The translations under genes and the position numbers were made by a program. The notes under the pieces are model-generated. The model saw nothing but the letters and a program-made list of their open reading frames with translations, did not search any database and was not told the DNA's origin. Shown here piece by piece: positions 14,601 to 23,400 of a stretch of DNA of 64,000 nt. Position 1 is the stretch's first letter. Each line of letters starts with the position of its first letter. Source of the stretch: Acanthopleura granulata (lineage: Eukaryota; Mollusca; Polyplacophora; Chitonida; Chitonidae). Location of the stretch: NCBI GenBank assembly GCA_016165875.1, contig JABBOT010000080.1, positions 19,602,141 through 19,666,140 of the forward strand. Direction: 5' to 3'.

Positions 14601-15846
14601 TTTAACCAATGCGGTCGCTGTGAGTTTAAGTCCAGCTCTGGCTGGCTTCCTCCCTGGTCGTACGTGGGGAGGTCTGCGAGAAAACTGCGGATGGTGATGG
14701 GTTTTCAGCTGTATTGCTGATGCTATTTTGATGAACTCAGCAGGTTGATGATAATGCGTTTAATCCAGGTTTTGTTTCTCTACTTGCAGACTGTACCCAG
14801 TTATCCCGATTAACGCTAGAATACTGACGAAAGACTCTATACTGGACAACCACCTTATCCCCAAAGGGACTTGCGTCCTGCTGAACACATATACAATGTC
14901 CAGAAACCAGGAATTCTTTGAGAAACCTGACGAGTTTATACCCGAAAGGTGGTCACGTGAGGAGAAGGAGTTCCATCCATTTTCTTCTCTGCCGTTTGGA
15001 TTCGGATCACGGAGTTGCGTCGGTAAGTTTCAAATATAGATCATATTTGCTAAATTTATAACCCATCAACTCCAATTCACTGTTAGCATATATGCCTACA
15101 ATTCATGGACAATTTTTGCACTGGAAATATGTCAACAGTCTTGTATCGTTTGTGAAGACAGTCCTTAATAAGGCTTGTATTTGAGGAATTTGTCATCTGG
15201 CAATATATGCACGGTGCTCAGTTGTTCATGAGGTGGTTGTTGATTAGGCTTGCTGCGTCATAATGGCCTTGATTCTTAGAATTTTATCGATCCATTCATG
15301 TAATCATCTGCATCATTTAATATTATCTGTTATAACAGGAAGAAGAATCAGCGAGCTGGAAATGTACTTGACGTTAGCAAGGGTAAGTGTCTCAAAATTA
15401 AAGAACGATTTGAAGTCATGCTTGGTTTAATTAGAATAGTCAGTGGGAAAATGTAACGGTGCTATATTGTTCATGCCCGTTGAAATTAACCTATTTGTGG
15501 AAAACCCGTGTATCCTGACATTATGACCCTATGTTGTTGTTGCACTTCGTACGTCACTTCCATTTTAAAGACTTGCTAAATAATGGCCTATATTACAACT
15601 ATTTATTTGGGTGCAGGTCTTAAGTTTAGGAAAGTTAATCTAAATATTCGTTGGTCTTTTCGTTGAACCAAAGACTTTGAATATTTTAGCAATACCCGTA
15701 TTGGATTTAACTGATGGAAATTTTAATTTCATCAGGTATCCCAGGAGTTCGTCATGAAGCCTCACAAGACTTTGGAGCTCAAACCGACTGTGAGGACCGT
15801 CCTCACTCCCGGGGATAAACTTAACATCATATTTGAGGACCGATGA
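1843..15846 (+). CDS. Mitochondrial-clan cytochrome P450, complete, nine exons, 531 aa
   Basis: Haem monooxygenase predicted to act in the mitochondrial matrix with adrenodoxin as electron donor. Exons: 1843-2115, 10053-10243, 10593-10792, 12185-12385, 12597-12775, 13172-13335, 14790-15022, 15339-15382, 15736-15846. All introns are GT-AG and the joined frame (1596 nt) is open. Residues 1-35 are rich in Arg/Lys and lack acidic clusters until about residue 29, as in a matrix-targeting presequence. PGPKGYP hinge is at 64-70, helix C WxxxR at W160/R164, I-helix AGIETT at 344-349, ExxR at E400/R403, PERW at 454-457. The haem loop is at 472-481 with ligand Cys479, followed by GRRISELEM, typical of mitochondrial P450s. 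The length fits the clan. Molluscan CYP10, CYP24/27 and CYP44 types are all possible; the substrate cannot be read from sequence. The first ATG was chosen because it supplies the presequence; the next is at residue 41. Confidence 0.95.
2116..10052. other. P450 intron 1, 7.9 kb
   Basis: The longest intron of the gene. It contains a long (TA)n tract at 2596-2674 and otherwise unique AT-rich sequence. Several ORFs of 60-130 codons occur on both strands, but none has a recognisable domain or codon-level signal, and I treat them as chance. An unannotated enhancer or nested small gene cannot be excluded from sequence alone. Confidence 0.7.
2596..2674. repeat. (TA)n microsatellite, about 79 bp
   Basis: A nearly perfect TA dinucleotide run, directly visible. 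It lies 0.5 kb into intron 1 of the P450 gene and produces a spurious Tyr-Ile repeat ORF. Confidence 0.97.
10053..10243 (+). CDS. P450 exon 2: N-terminal beta domain
   Basis: Residues 92-154 plus two bases of codon 155. Reads like the mitochondrial clan block from H-x-x-x-G-K-L-F-K-E-K to GEGKHPYRPPYESW. Acceptor ATTTCAG, donor GC|GTGAGT, phase 2. Confidence 0.93.
10593..10792 (+). CDS. P450 exon 3: helix C WxxxR
   Basis: Completes Ala155 and runs to residue 221 plus one base. It carries EEWHKYRQ, whose Trp160 and Arg164 fit the helix C haem-propionate contact. Donor AAG|GTATGT. Confidence 0.93.
10793..12184. other. P450 intron 3, 1.4 kb
   Basis: Unique AT-rich sequence. Overlapping ORFs on both strands around 11.2-11.8 kb have no recognisable domain. 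I see no repeat family here. Confidence 0.6.
12185..12385 (+). CDS. P450 exon 4: helices E-G region
   Basis: Codons 222 (shared) to 288 plus one base, including GAIIFENRIGC, a segment well conserved in mitochondrial P450s. Acceptor TTTTCAG; donor G|GTAAG. Confidence 0.93.
12597..12775 (+). CDS. P450 exon 5: I-helix
   Basis: Codons 289-348. It ends inside the oxygen-binding I-helix at AAGIET; the next exon supplies TSNS. Phase 0 donor ACG|GTAAG. Confidence 0.93.
13172..13335 (+). CDS. P450 exon 6: I- to K-helix
   Basis: Codons 349-402 plus two bases. It spans FYLLAANPESQQKLHEEV (helix J) and the K-helix VVKETLR with the invariant Glu400 and Arg403, the Arg codon being split by the intron. 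Confidence 0.94.
13368..13637 (+). mobile_element. Full-length tRNA-derived SINE (family A)
   Basis: It has a tRNA-like head with A-box-like and B-box (GAGTTCAAGTCC) motifs, a conserved body, and the tail TTCTTGAGTACG followed by (AAAT)n. TATTGCTG at 13360-13367 and again at 13638-13645 forms an 8-bp target-site duplication. About 87% similar by eye to the copy at 44960-45224. Confidence 0.9.
14541..14750 (+). mobile_element. Divergent SINE with family A head and body and a B-like 3' end
   Basis: Shares the core GCGGTCGCTGTGAGTTTAAG and the GTACGTGGGGAGGTCTGC block with family A. After GATGGGTTT it switches to sequence resembling the TGTATTGCTGATG end of family B at 49607-49780. No clear target duplication was found. 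Confidence 0.65.
14790..15022 (+). CDS. P450 exon 7: PERW and haem-binding loop
   Basis: Codons 403 (shared) to 480 plus one base. Holds FIPERW and FGFGSRSC with haem ligand Cys479, placed two codons before the intron. Donor CG|GTAAG. Confidence 0.95.
15339..15382 (+). CDS. P450 exon 8: 44-nt exon for start of L-helix
   Basis: A short exon coding GRRISELEMYLTLAR with the upstream split Gly. This sequence follows the haem cysteine in mitochondrial-clan P450s. Acceptor ATAACAG, donor AGG|GTAAGT. Confidence 0.94.
15736..15846 (+). CDS. P450 exon 9: C-terminus and stop
   Basis: Codes the last 36 residues, ending KLNIIFEDR and TGA. Frame joins exon 8 in phase 0. Confidence 0.94.
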   Translation, partial: VSQEFVMKPHKTLELKPTVRTVLTPGDKLNIIFEDR

Positions 15847-16770
15847 TAGGTTGTCACCTGAGGAGCAGACACCCCTCATCCCTGACGCCATCTTATGTAG
15901 GAGCTGGACCGGATGTACGCCTACGACCCCCCTGGACTGGGCGCATGCGCTCCTAGCCACGACACCTACAGTAACCTTATACCTCAAAGGGAATTCTTGA
16001 CGTTTCATAGTGTGCAAACCACAGTGTGCTGATGATTACCCCAGTTGACTTTGTACGTCTTCCTCCGTCGCACTATCTCTATGTGTGTCCAATGCCCGTG
16101 GATTTTACCCGGACAACAACGTCGTACGCAAAAGACTATTTACACTGAAATCCAGACATTTCTGTTGGGCTCTTCAAGCCTTCAGCATAGGTCTGTGTTG
16201 TTGTGTACAGTCGTTTGAAAAACTTGCGGCTATGGTAGGGCCCCCATGTAATCAATGGGGAAAACCCTAACATAGACAAAACTGTCACCTGATATCGATG
16301 TGATTGAACTTTTTTGTCATAACATGATCGCATATCTACGCGTCAGTGCAAAGACTATTGTCTCCAGGGTACTGTTAAACACCACCGTTCCCGTTTGGCT
16401 TTAGTTTGTGTGTGCGTGTGCAGTACACATCGACAATGGCGTCTCCTGGAATGGAAGAGCAGACGACTGCTACACTTTGCACAAGGCTGATTGGGGGACA
16501 TTTGCACATTGGAAACGACTCGTCTCAGGAAAATACATGTGATATTGAAACTGTGTAGATCACGTGACTCGGTGATAATCGTGTCAGTGAAATGCATGTA
16601 TTGACAATACAACCTCGGAGACCCATGACATTGTGTGGTTAGTGGACAGTCTCGGGAACTGGATAGCGGATTTGTAGTTATAGCTAACTCGACCCTCCAG
16701 TCAGTTCGGAGGACACTTTCTGAGTAATGTAAAGACCGTGTTTCCAATAAAAGGCAGCAGACTACTTCCG
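15847..16770 (+). other. Presumed 3' UTR of the P450 gene
   Basis: Stretch from the stop codon to just past the first canonical AATAAA. No coding signal on the + strand. A 172-codon antisense ORF at 16355-16873 has no recognisable domain. Confidence 0.5.
16746..16751 (+). promoter_or_regulatory. Candidate polyadenylation signal (AATAAA) for P450
   Basis: First AATAAA on the sense strand after the stop codon, 0.9 kb downstream. Motif only. Confidence 0.4.
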
Positions 16771-17416
16771 TGCTACACGCCATTATGATATTCATCCTCG
16801 TTGCATAATCTTGCAAAAATATGTAGCCTAATTTATTAAATGTTGTTGTATAACCGACAAGTGTATTGTTCAAACGAAATGCAGAAATTTAAGTAAAAAC
16901 CGGTGATATAACTGCTAGACGACAGATATGTCGCCGGGATTATCTTTGACTTGTATTGCTCATCGCAACTTCTCAGTGGCACACTTGTGCATTCATACAT
17001 GCATATACACTACTCCTCAACATAAACGCTTTGTAAACCGCAGACCTAAGCCACACACGCATACACGCGCACACATGTGACGTCGCACGAACGCGCACTC
17101 AGCCATATTCAGACATACAAAACCTTTTCACACCAAACACACACAGTCGGACGATAAAAAATGTTTACAGTGTTTCGATTGGTTCAAATACATTTTTCAG
17201 CCTTTATAAGCAGAATGGTGAACCTGTTGATAATTTATCTTTATGTTCAAGTAAAGGTATAACCAGATTGATTAAGAAAAATTACGAGCTACCATAATGT
17301 TCTGAAACAAATCGATCAAATTACTAATTTGAATTGTTAATAATAATTAATAATTCATCCATGTATACAAAGACAGTATTAGCTCGAGTCAACTGTAAGC
17401 ATGTAAGTGTTTCCGG

Positions 17417-17450
17417 GTATATATATATATATAAATATAAATACATACAT

Positions 17451-17506
<56 letters not shown>
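17417..17506. repeat. (TA)n / (CATA)n compound microsatellite
   Basis: TA runs separated by AAATA and CATACACA units, directly visible. It lies in intergenic DNA downstream of the P450 gene. Confidence 0.95.
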
Positions 17507-17509
<3 letters not shown>

Positions 17510-17843
17510 TGTGTTTACCTCTGATACACTGTGTTATTTGTATATAGTCACAATAAAGTCACATTTCGTTTTAAACTTAGCCATATTGACTTTGGCGTGT
17601 ATGTTCGTTGCCTTCACCAAATAAATGGCCCCAGTATGATCCTAGGGCCCTTATTTTCTTTCCTCCATGATAACTCTTTGTGTGGCTGTGGCATAGGCTG
17701 TAAATATACCCAAGATTGCGAGTGTAAACCTCTCCTTTACATGTAGGCTGTAAACCTCATGCGGACATGCAGTCCTTGTATGTCTTGGGTGTGACTGTAC
17801 TTTTTCCCATAATTTAGGTTGTGAACATAACGGAGGTTTCTAG

Positions 17844-18008
17844 CTTTGTGACTGGGACTGCAAACCTCACTCAAGTCAAGGCAACGAATTTCTCCATAAG
17901 AAGTGCTGTAAAACTGGACGAAGTTGCAAACCTCACAACCAGAAGAGTGGCAAAGGTTGTCGAGGCTTCAAGCCTTGTTATGAGAAGGAGTCTTCGTGGC
18001 CGAATGGG
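17844..18008 (+). pseudogene. Possible remnant of a Cys/Lys-rich repeat protein exon
   Basis: An open frame of 55 codons without a start, preceded by an AG acceptor-like site (TTTCTAG, ending at 17843), rich in Cys, Lys and Gly. It runs into a SINE head where the frame stops. Later repeat units continue the same kind of peptide in other frames but with several breaks. No homologue is recognised; the composition resembles repetitive, disulfide- or lysine-rich extracellular proteins only in a general sense. Confidence 0.35.
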
Positions 18009-18178
18009 TAGCGTGCTAACCCAGCACAATGACTCAAGAATGACCACTAATGCGGTAGCTGTGAGTTCAAGTCCAGCTCAGGTTGGTTTCCTCTCCGGCC
18101 TAACGTAGGAAGGCCTGTCAACAACCTTTTCAGATTTTCGTGCTTTTTCTGCGGGGTCAGCCCAATTTCCTCTGTATA
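17990..18178 (+). mobile_element. 3'-truncated SINE (family A) inside the 42-bp array
   Basis: Starts TTCGTGGCCGAATGGGTAGCG, carries the core GTGAGTTCAAGTCCAGCTCA and CTCCGGCCTAACGTAGGAAGG, and ends before the usual TTCTTGAG tail. Minisatellite units resume right after it. Confidence 0.8.
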
Positions 18179-19070
18179 TCTGGTCGCGGCTACAAACCTC
18201 ATTATGAAAAAGGCAATAAAACTGGTCGAGGCTACAAACATTGTGAAAAAGCAAGAGAAAGGCTGCAAACCTGGTCGAGGCTACAAACCTGATAATGAGA
18301 AAGGCTGTAAATCTGGTCGAGGCTACAAACCTCCTTATGAGAAAGGTGGTAAACCTGGTCAAGACTACAAACCCCCTTATGCGAAAGCCTGGTCGAGGCT
18401 GCTAACTTCATTATGAGAAAGGCTGCGAAATAGGTGGAGACTTCAAACCTCGTTATGAAAAAGGTAGTAAAACTGGTCGAGACTACAAACCTCATTATGA
18501 GAAAGCATGAGAAATGCTGTAAACCTTGAAGGGGCTACAAACCTCATTATGAGAAAGGCTGTAAACCTTGTCAAGACTGTAAACCCTCATTATGAGAAAG
18601 GTTGTAAACCTGGTCAAGGCCACAAACGTCATTGTGGGAAAGGCTGTAACACTGCTCGACACAGCAATCCACAAGACGTGATGTAAAACTGATAGAGGTT
18701 GTATATCTCATCATGAGTTACTGTAAAATCTGGTGTAGGCTGGAAATTTCATCACAATAAGGGCTATAAAAGTGACAGAGTTTGCGAATCTGCTTAAGAG
18801 GTTCTGAATGAATGAATTATTATGGCTTAAAGTCACATCTGCAATGTTTCAGCCATAATGTGGCGAGTCATGAGGTACTGTGAAACGAAAACCTCATCAT
18901 GATAAGTACTGTAAAAGTGGTCAAGACTGAGAATCTGACCCTAAAAAGTACTGGAAGAGGCTGCCAATCTCATCATAAGAGGTGCTGTAAATCGGACCAA
19001 GGCTACAAACCTCATCATGACAGATGCTGTTAAATTGGCTGAGGCTGCGAATCTCATCATCCGAAAACAG

Positions 19071-22000
19071 GCTTAGATTCATTGTGATAATAAGACATAG
19101 GGTACTCTTCACTGTCATAAGAAAGTTTAAAAACTTCACCCCATGGGAGCATGAAACCATGAAAACTTGAAAAACTTAATATGCGGTCGAAAATAGGGTT
19201 AATTTATAAAAGTGCTTAAAGACCTTTGTAGAAATGTTAACGACAAAGCAAAAGATAACATGGATGGCCAATTGTCAACGTATCAGTGAGCAAAAATAAT
19301 GAGTGTGAAAAAAGCTCGATGTCAAAGAGACACAGTAATGTAGGATTTAAATAAATGTGCTCATCATTATTTTATCAAACGGACAAATGTACAATGAATA
19401 ACAATTCATTCTGAATTATACTTATTAAAATCATATTTTTTTTCAGCCATAGCTTGAACTTAGCTAAGAATGCCGTGTTTAGGCAATATTTCATTGCAAC
19501 TATGACAAAAAATATAACCGGATTCTGGAAGTGATATATGTTTTACTCGGGAAGATAATGGTATAACAAATTTTGAGAGTGTCATATACATTAAAACCGT
19601 GGTAAAATGTGAGTAAAACTGCGACCTCATAGGGATAATTAATAATGCGGAATTCTGTATGTAGTTCTCGTGTAACAGGTTTGCTTGCTTGCTTGCATGT
19701 GGCTCCTCGTCAAATTCAACATTGTTACACCTTCACATCATGACGATGTCCATTGGTGACCTAGGAGACTCGGCCTCGGTGCTGACATATAAAATGAAGC
19801 CTCATTAAAACGACATGCCGAGGGCACTCCACATAAGGCCACATTTAATCACAGTATACCAGAACCCCCGGATGGAGGAGGGGTAGGTTGGGTCGGTCTG
19901 GAACGTGTGGGCCTACCAGTCGAGTTTGAGGTTTTTAGCCGTACTCAAGAATATTCGACTTAGAGGGCCGGGGTGTGGCCTAGTGATTAAAGGTTCTTGT
20001 GTGGAAACGTTTTTCAGTAACTTACCATACGTGAACGGTATGGCTGAAATTCTGCTGTTGTTGCATGAACTCCTAATCACTCTTTTATTCGTCCCTTTAT
20101 ACTCTGATCACCAAAAAGGTAGGCAGTAACAGGTCTGTGATTAGGACAGCCCTAGACCTGACCGGTTTTACGCCCACAGGAAGCAGAAGTTCTCATGGCA
20201 GCGCACGCGATTTATAACATTTCAGTTCAAGTGCATGTATGTATCTGAGCAGTTCCACAATACTGGGCTCACAGATCCTTCTTTTCTCATTCTGAGGATG
20301 AAACAGGTTGATAAATGTCTTCCAGTTTACTGCGTCTCTTTATCTGATAGGAGCAGAGACATATTTTGACATGAAAGGACCTACATTTCAGAAACCAGTT
20401 TCTTGTGTTTCCTCGAACTGTCGCGCAGTTTGGCATGCTCAGAATGTCTCGCACGACGAATTTATGGCATTCCATGGCGCCAATTTACTTTCATGCTAAC
20501 TTCAATTGTATACCAAGCAATACTATTATCGGTTTGAAAATAATGTTACATATACATATTGCAAAAATAAACACACAAATAAAACACCAATTGTTTACCA
20601 TTGAGTACCCTAGAGTATTGTTTTGGCTGTCCCTGGGACAAGAGGTGAGCAAAATAAACTGTTTGTTAGTCATAGATTATCAGTGGCATTGATATGTGTT
20701 TGGAACATCTGAACTCAAGTTGTTGAAAACAAGGACATGATCCTGTTGCATAGTAAGTAAACAAATGTAGTGAGTAGGCCAAGTGTTATGGTATCAACAT
20801 GCTCTCAACATATACAAAAGGTCCTTTACCCTGCTTTTCTAACTGAACCCGTCATTCGTGTATACATTAAATATTAAGTGTCTGGCCGAAGGAGCGTTCG
20901 TGTTATTCAAGGTTAACATGGTAACCCTTGACCTTGTGATTAAACCATTATATATATCGATAGGTAAAAGTGTAAAAGTCTATACGGGGTAGGATATCTA
21001 ATCTAATCTGCTATGTGCGTCAATGTGGTTATTAATGCATAATGGCGACAAGTGGGCCAGATAAGGGTCCTGTCACTCCCATGTCTCATGTTGGTAGGTC
21101 CTATAGTCTAGTTATCACATCTATAGAGTTCGAAATGTGGGGTTTTTCACTGAAGCTCCCCTGACATGCCAGGCAAAGGAAAATGTGCTCACTTATACTA
21201 CTGCATATGTTCAAATCTGTGTGATAATAAAAACAAACTGTAAACAAAATAACAACAACAGATTTGAATTTGATTTGACCTGTGCTTCACGGAAACTCTC
21301 GCCTCATCAATAGTACTGAAATGCTTTTTCTAAGTGGTGAGAAGCTCTGCTCATTTATTCATTTAATCATTCCATTGAAAGATTTAACTCATTTATAAGT
21401 TACATATGCTTGCCTTTCTGGTGTTATTTGATGGATGCATTGTACTTTGTGCAGTAGTATTATGTTTCAAATAGTTGAAACTAAGTGGCTTATATATAGT
21501 TCTCGCCGCTCCCAAACGGCCGGACCACATGCTATGGTTTTCTCTCTCGGACTGGCTCCTGTGACCTTCCTCTTGGACTTCATCATCATGGTAGATATTA
21601 TTAAGGCGTAAAAATCCAATCAAATGATGAAATAAAATGATAATGTTTAGTGTTTATTGTTAAATACGGAATAGTAAATAAATAAGTAAACAAATAAATA
21701 AACCAGTCAATCAATCAATAAAGCATAAGTTCGTTATACTTGAAGGGATATGTGTTCAGCAATAAAGATTAATTTTATACGTGTTAGTGGAGAACACACC
21801 GGGACAGGAAATTCTTAAATATTGTTCTGGATACTGCCTGTAATGTTTTGGACGAAATAAACTGTTACAACAAATCAGTATGCACCGGACGACGGTGCAT
21901 TAAAACTGACCAATGTCAAGAAGACAAAAACGACATTAATCTAGCCTAAACACTGTTGTAGGAAAAACAAAAGACACGAGCAAACCCATTACCTAGGAAG

Positions 22001-23094
22001 CTAACCAATGCACGTCTGCATAATGACCCATTATTTCTATATGAAAAAAATAAGGTCTGGCATTACCGGGTCTTCCTCGTCTACCTCATAAGTGTGTGAA
22101 AACGGAATTTTCTCAGACTTTGTGAGAAATTGTCCTCGTATTCCTCTCAATAAGAAACAAAAGGGCGTAACTCTCTAATTAACGGGACAGTGGGCTTTTT
22201 TTAAGGCTATTATAATGATTGTGTGTGACAATTTCGGACTTTGTTTACCTGTTGTCAAGTGATGGTTTTTGTTTTCTCGTTAATTTTTTTTATAATTATT
22301 GATGCTCTTTAAGGCTACATTTACATTGCTAGTTTGTGATAAAAGCAGCACGTACATGTTCGCTGAGTGAATTGGGCAATGTTTGAAGACAGACTGTGTT
22401 TGACTGAATCCCATGCCGAAGGACATGTACTGTGCTTACGTATTTATATGGGTATTTATTTATTATCCTGGTGTCTTACGCCGAAGTCAAGAAAATTTCA
22501 CTTATATCACTGTAAAATAACCAACGCCCAAAGCGTTCAGTGGGGGATAAAACTTAAAGCAAGCATGATTAATAAATATACACATATATTTAAAGAGACA
22601 TGGTCGCCCAAAATTTGGATTTTTAAACAAATTCTGATTGCAAGGGTTTAACGAAGTTTTAAAGTTCGTTCAGAAAGTAAATCACTCACGTCGAAATAAA
22701 ATATATTCATTGAGTATGTAACTTATGTAGCCGGGACAAGTGCTGTCGTTATTCGAATTTAACACAAAGAGGACGGGGATGCATGTTTGGCGTTTAACAC
22801 AGCCACAACAACAACATTTCCACCCACCTATCATGCAGTGTAGTTTTGAGACAACTGACCACCAATTACAACTCTAGACTTGCTTGTCAACCTACTGAGC
22901 TCTCTTTTACGTTCCTGTTACGAGCGAGCTGTAAGTCCTTCTCTTACACGTGTCATCAGCTACTTCTGTTTACATATGAAGTTTACCGAGCGGCGTGTGC
23001 ATGATTCCATTCCACTGAATTGACAACCCCTCATTTAAATATTCTGGCAGCCTTTTCAGTTTTCAGGGGGGGTTTGGGTGTTGATGGGTGTGTC
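19071..23094. other. Intergenic sequence with minor repeat traces
   Basis: No gene recognised. A tRNA-like A-box stretch (GTGTGGCCTAGTGATTAAAGG, near 19972-19992) suggests an old SINE head. A reversed SINE tail fragment lies at 22448-22510. The rest is AT-rich unique sequence. Confidence 0.6.
22448..22510 (-). mobile_element. SINE tail fragment (family A), reversed
   Basis: TTTATTTATTATCCTGGTGTCTTACGCC then GAAGTCAAGAAAATTTCACTTATA matches the reverse complement of the family A 3' end, diverged. No head is present. Confidence 0.6.
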
Positions 23095-23400
23095 GGAAAA
23101 AAATGACCGAATCTGTCGATTTGATATGTGTTACAGGAGTAAACTATTGTAAGTGTCGATTTGATAGGTCTGTAGGAAGAATTGACTGGATCTGGCGATT
23201 TGAGGAAGAAGAAATGGCGATTTGTGCTGGAAGAAAAACTGGGTGAGTAGAATATGCGTTTTGTGAGAAACGACCGGATGTGTCGATTTAATAGATGTTA
23301 CAGGAATAAACGACTGGAAATGTCGCTTTGATATGTGTGCTACATGAAAAGAATGCATGTGTCGATATGTGGAATGGATGGGTAGACTGACTATGTGTGG
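23095..23400. repeat. Degenerate minisatellite, about 40-bp unit
   Basis: TGTCGATTTGATATGTGTTACAGG recurs with changes at 23113, 23153, 23280 and 23320, each followed by an A-rich stretch like AATAAACGACTGGA. Copies are diverged and vary in length. Confidence 0.65.

Larger units (their letters stand above)
13336..14789. other. P450 intron 6, 1.45 kb, with two SINE copies
   Basis: Contains a full-length SINE just after the donor and a divergent one before the acceptor, plus a short (GAT)n run near 13732. The long ORFs on both strands between 13.7 and 14.4 kb are not supported as genes. Confidence 0.8.
17690..19070 (+). repeat. Decayed 42-bp minisatellite with Cys/Lys/Gly/Tyr-rich coding consensus
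   Basis: Tandem copies follow a consensus near GGCTGTAAACCTGGTCGAGG then CTACAAACCTCATTATGAGAAA, 42 bp or exactly 14 codons. On the + strand it reads GRGYKPHYEKGCKP. Copies are clearest at 18180-18620 and fade towards 19070. At 17844-18008 a 55-codon open stretch without ATG includes KCCKTGRSCKPHNQKSGKGC. The array is broken by frame changes near 18240 and 18385, stops, and a SINE at about 17990-18178. It is either a noncoding minisatellite or the remnant of a repetitive secreted or structural protein exon. Because the unit is a multiple of three, several frames stay open on both strands, so openness alone does not prove coding. Confidence 0.85.

Noticed and set aside
16355..16873. 172-codon ORF on the - strand
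   Set aside because: It is antisense to the likely P450 3' UTR, has no domain or signal that I recognise, and its composition is like the surrounding noncoding sequence.
19955..20010. Possible tRNA gene (GTGTGGCCTAGTGATTAAAGG)
   Set aside because: It has an A-box-like stretch but no B box at the right distance and no closing acceptor stem; more likely an old SINE head.
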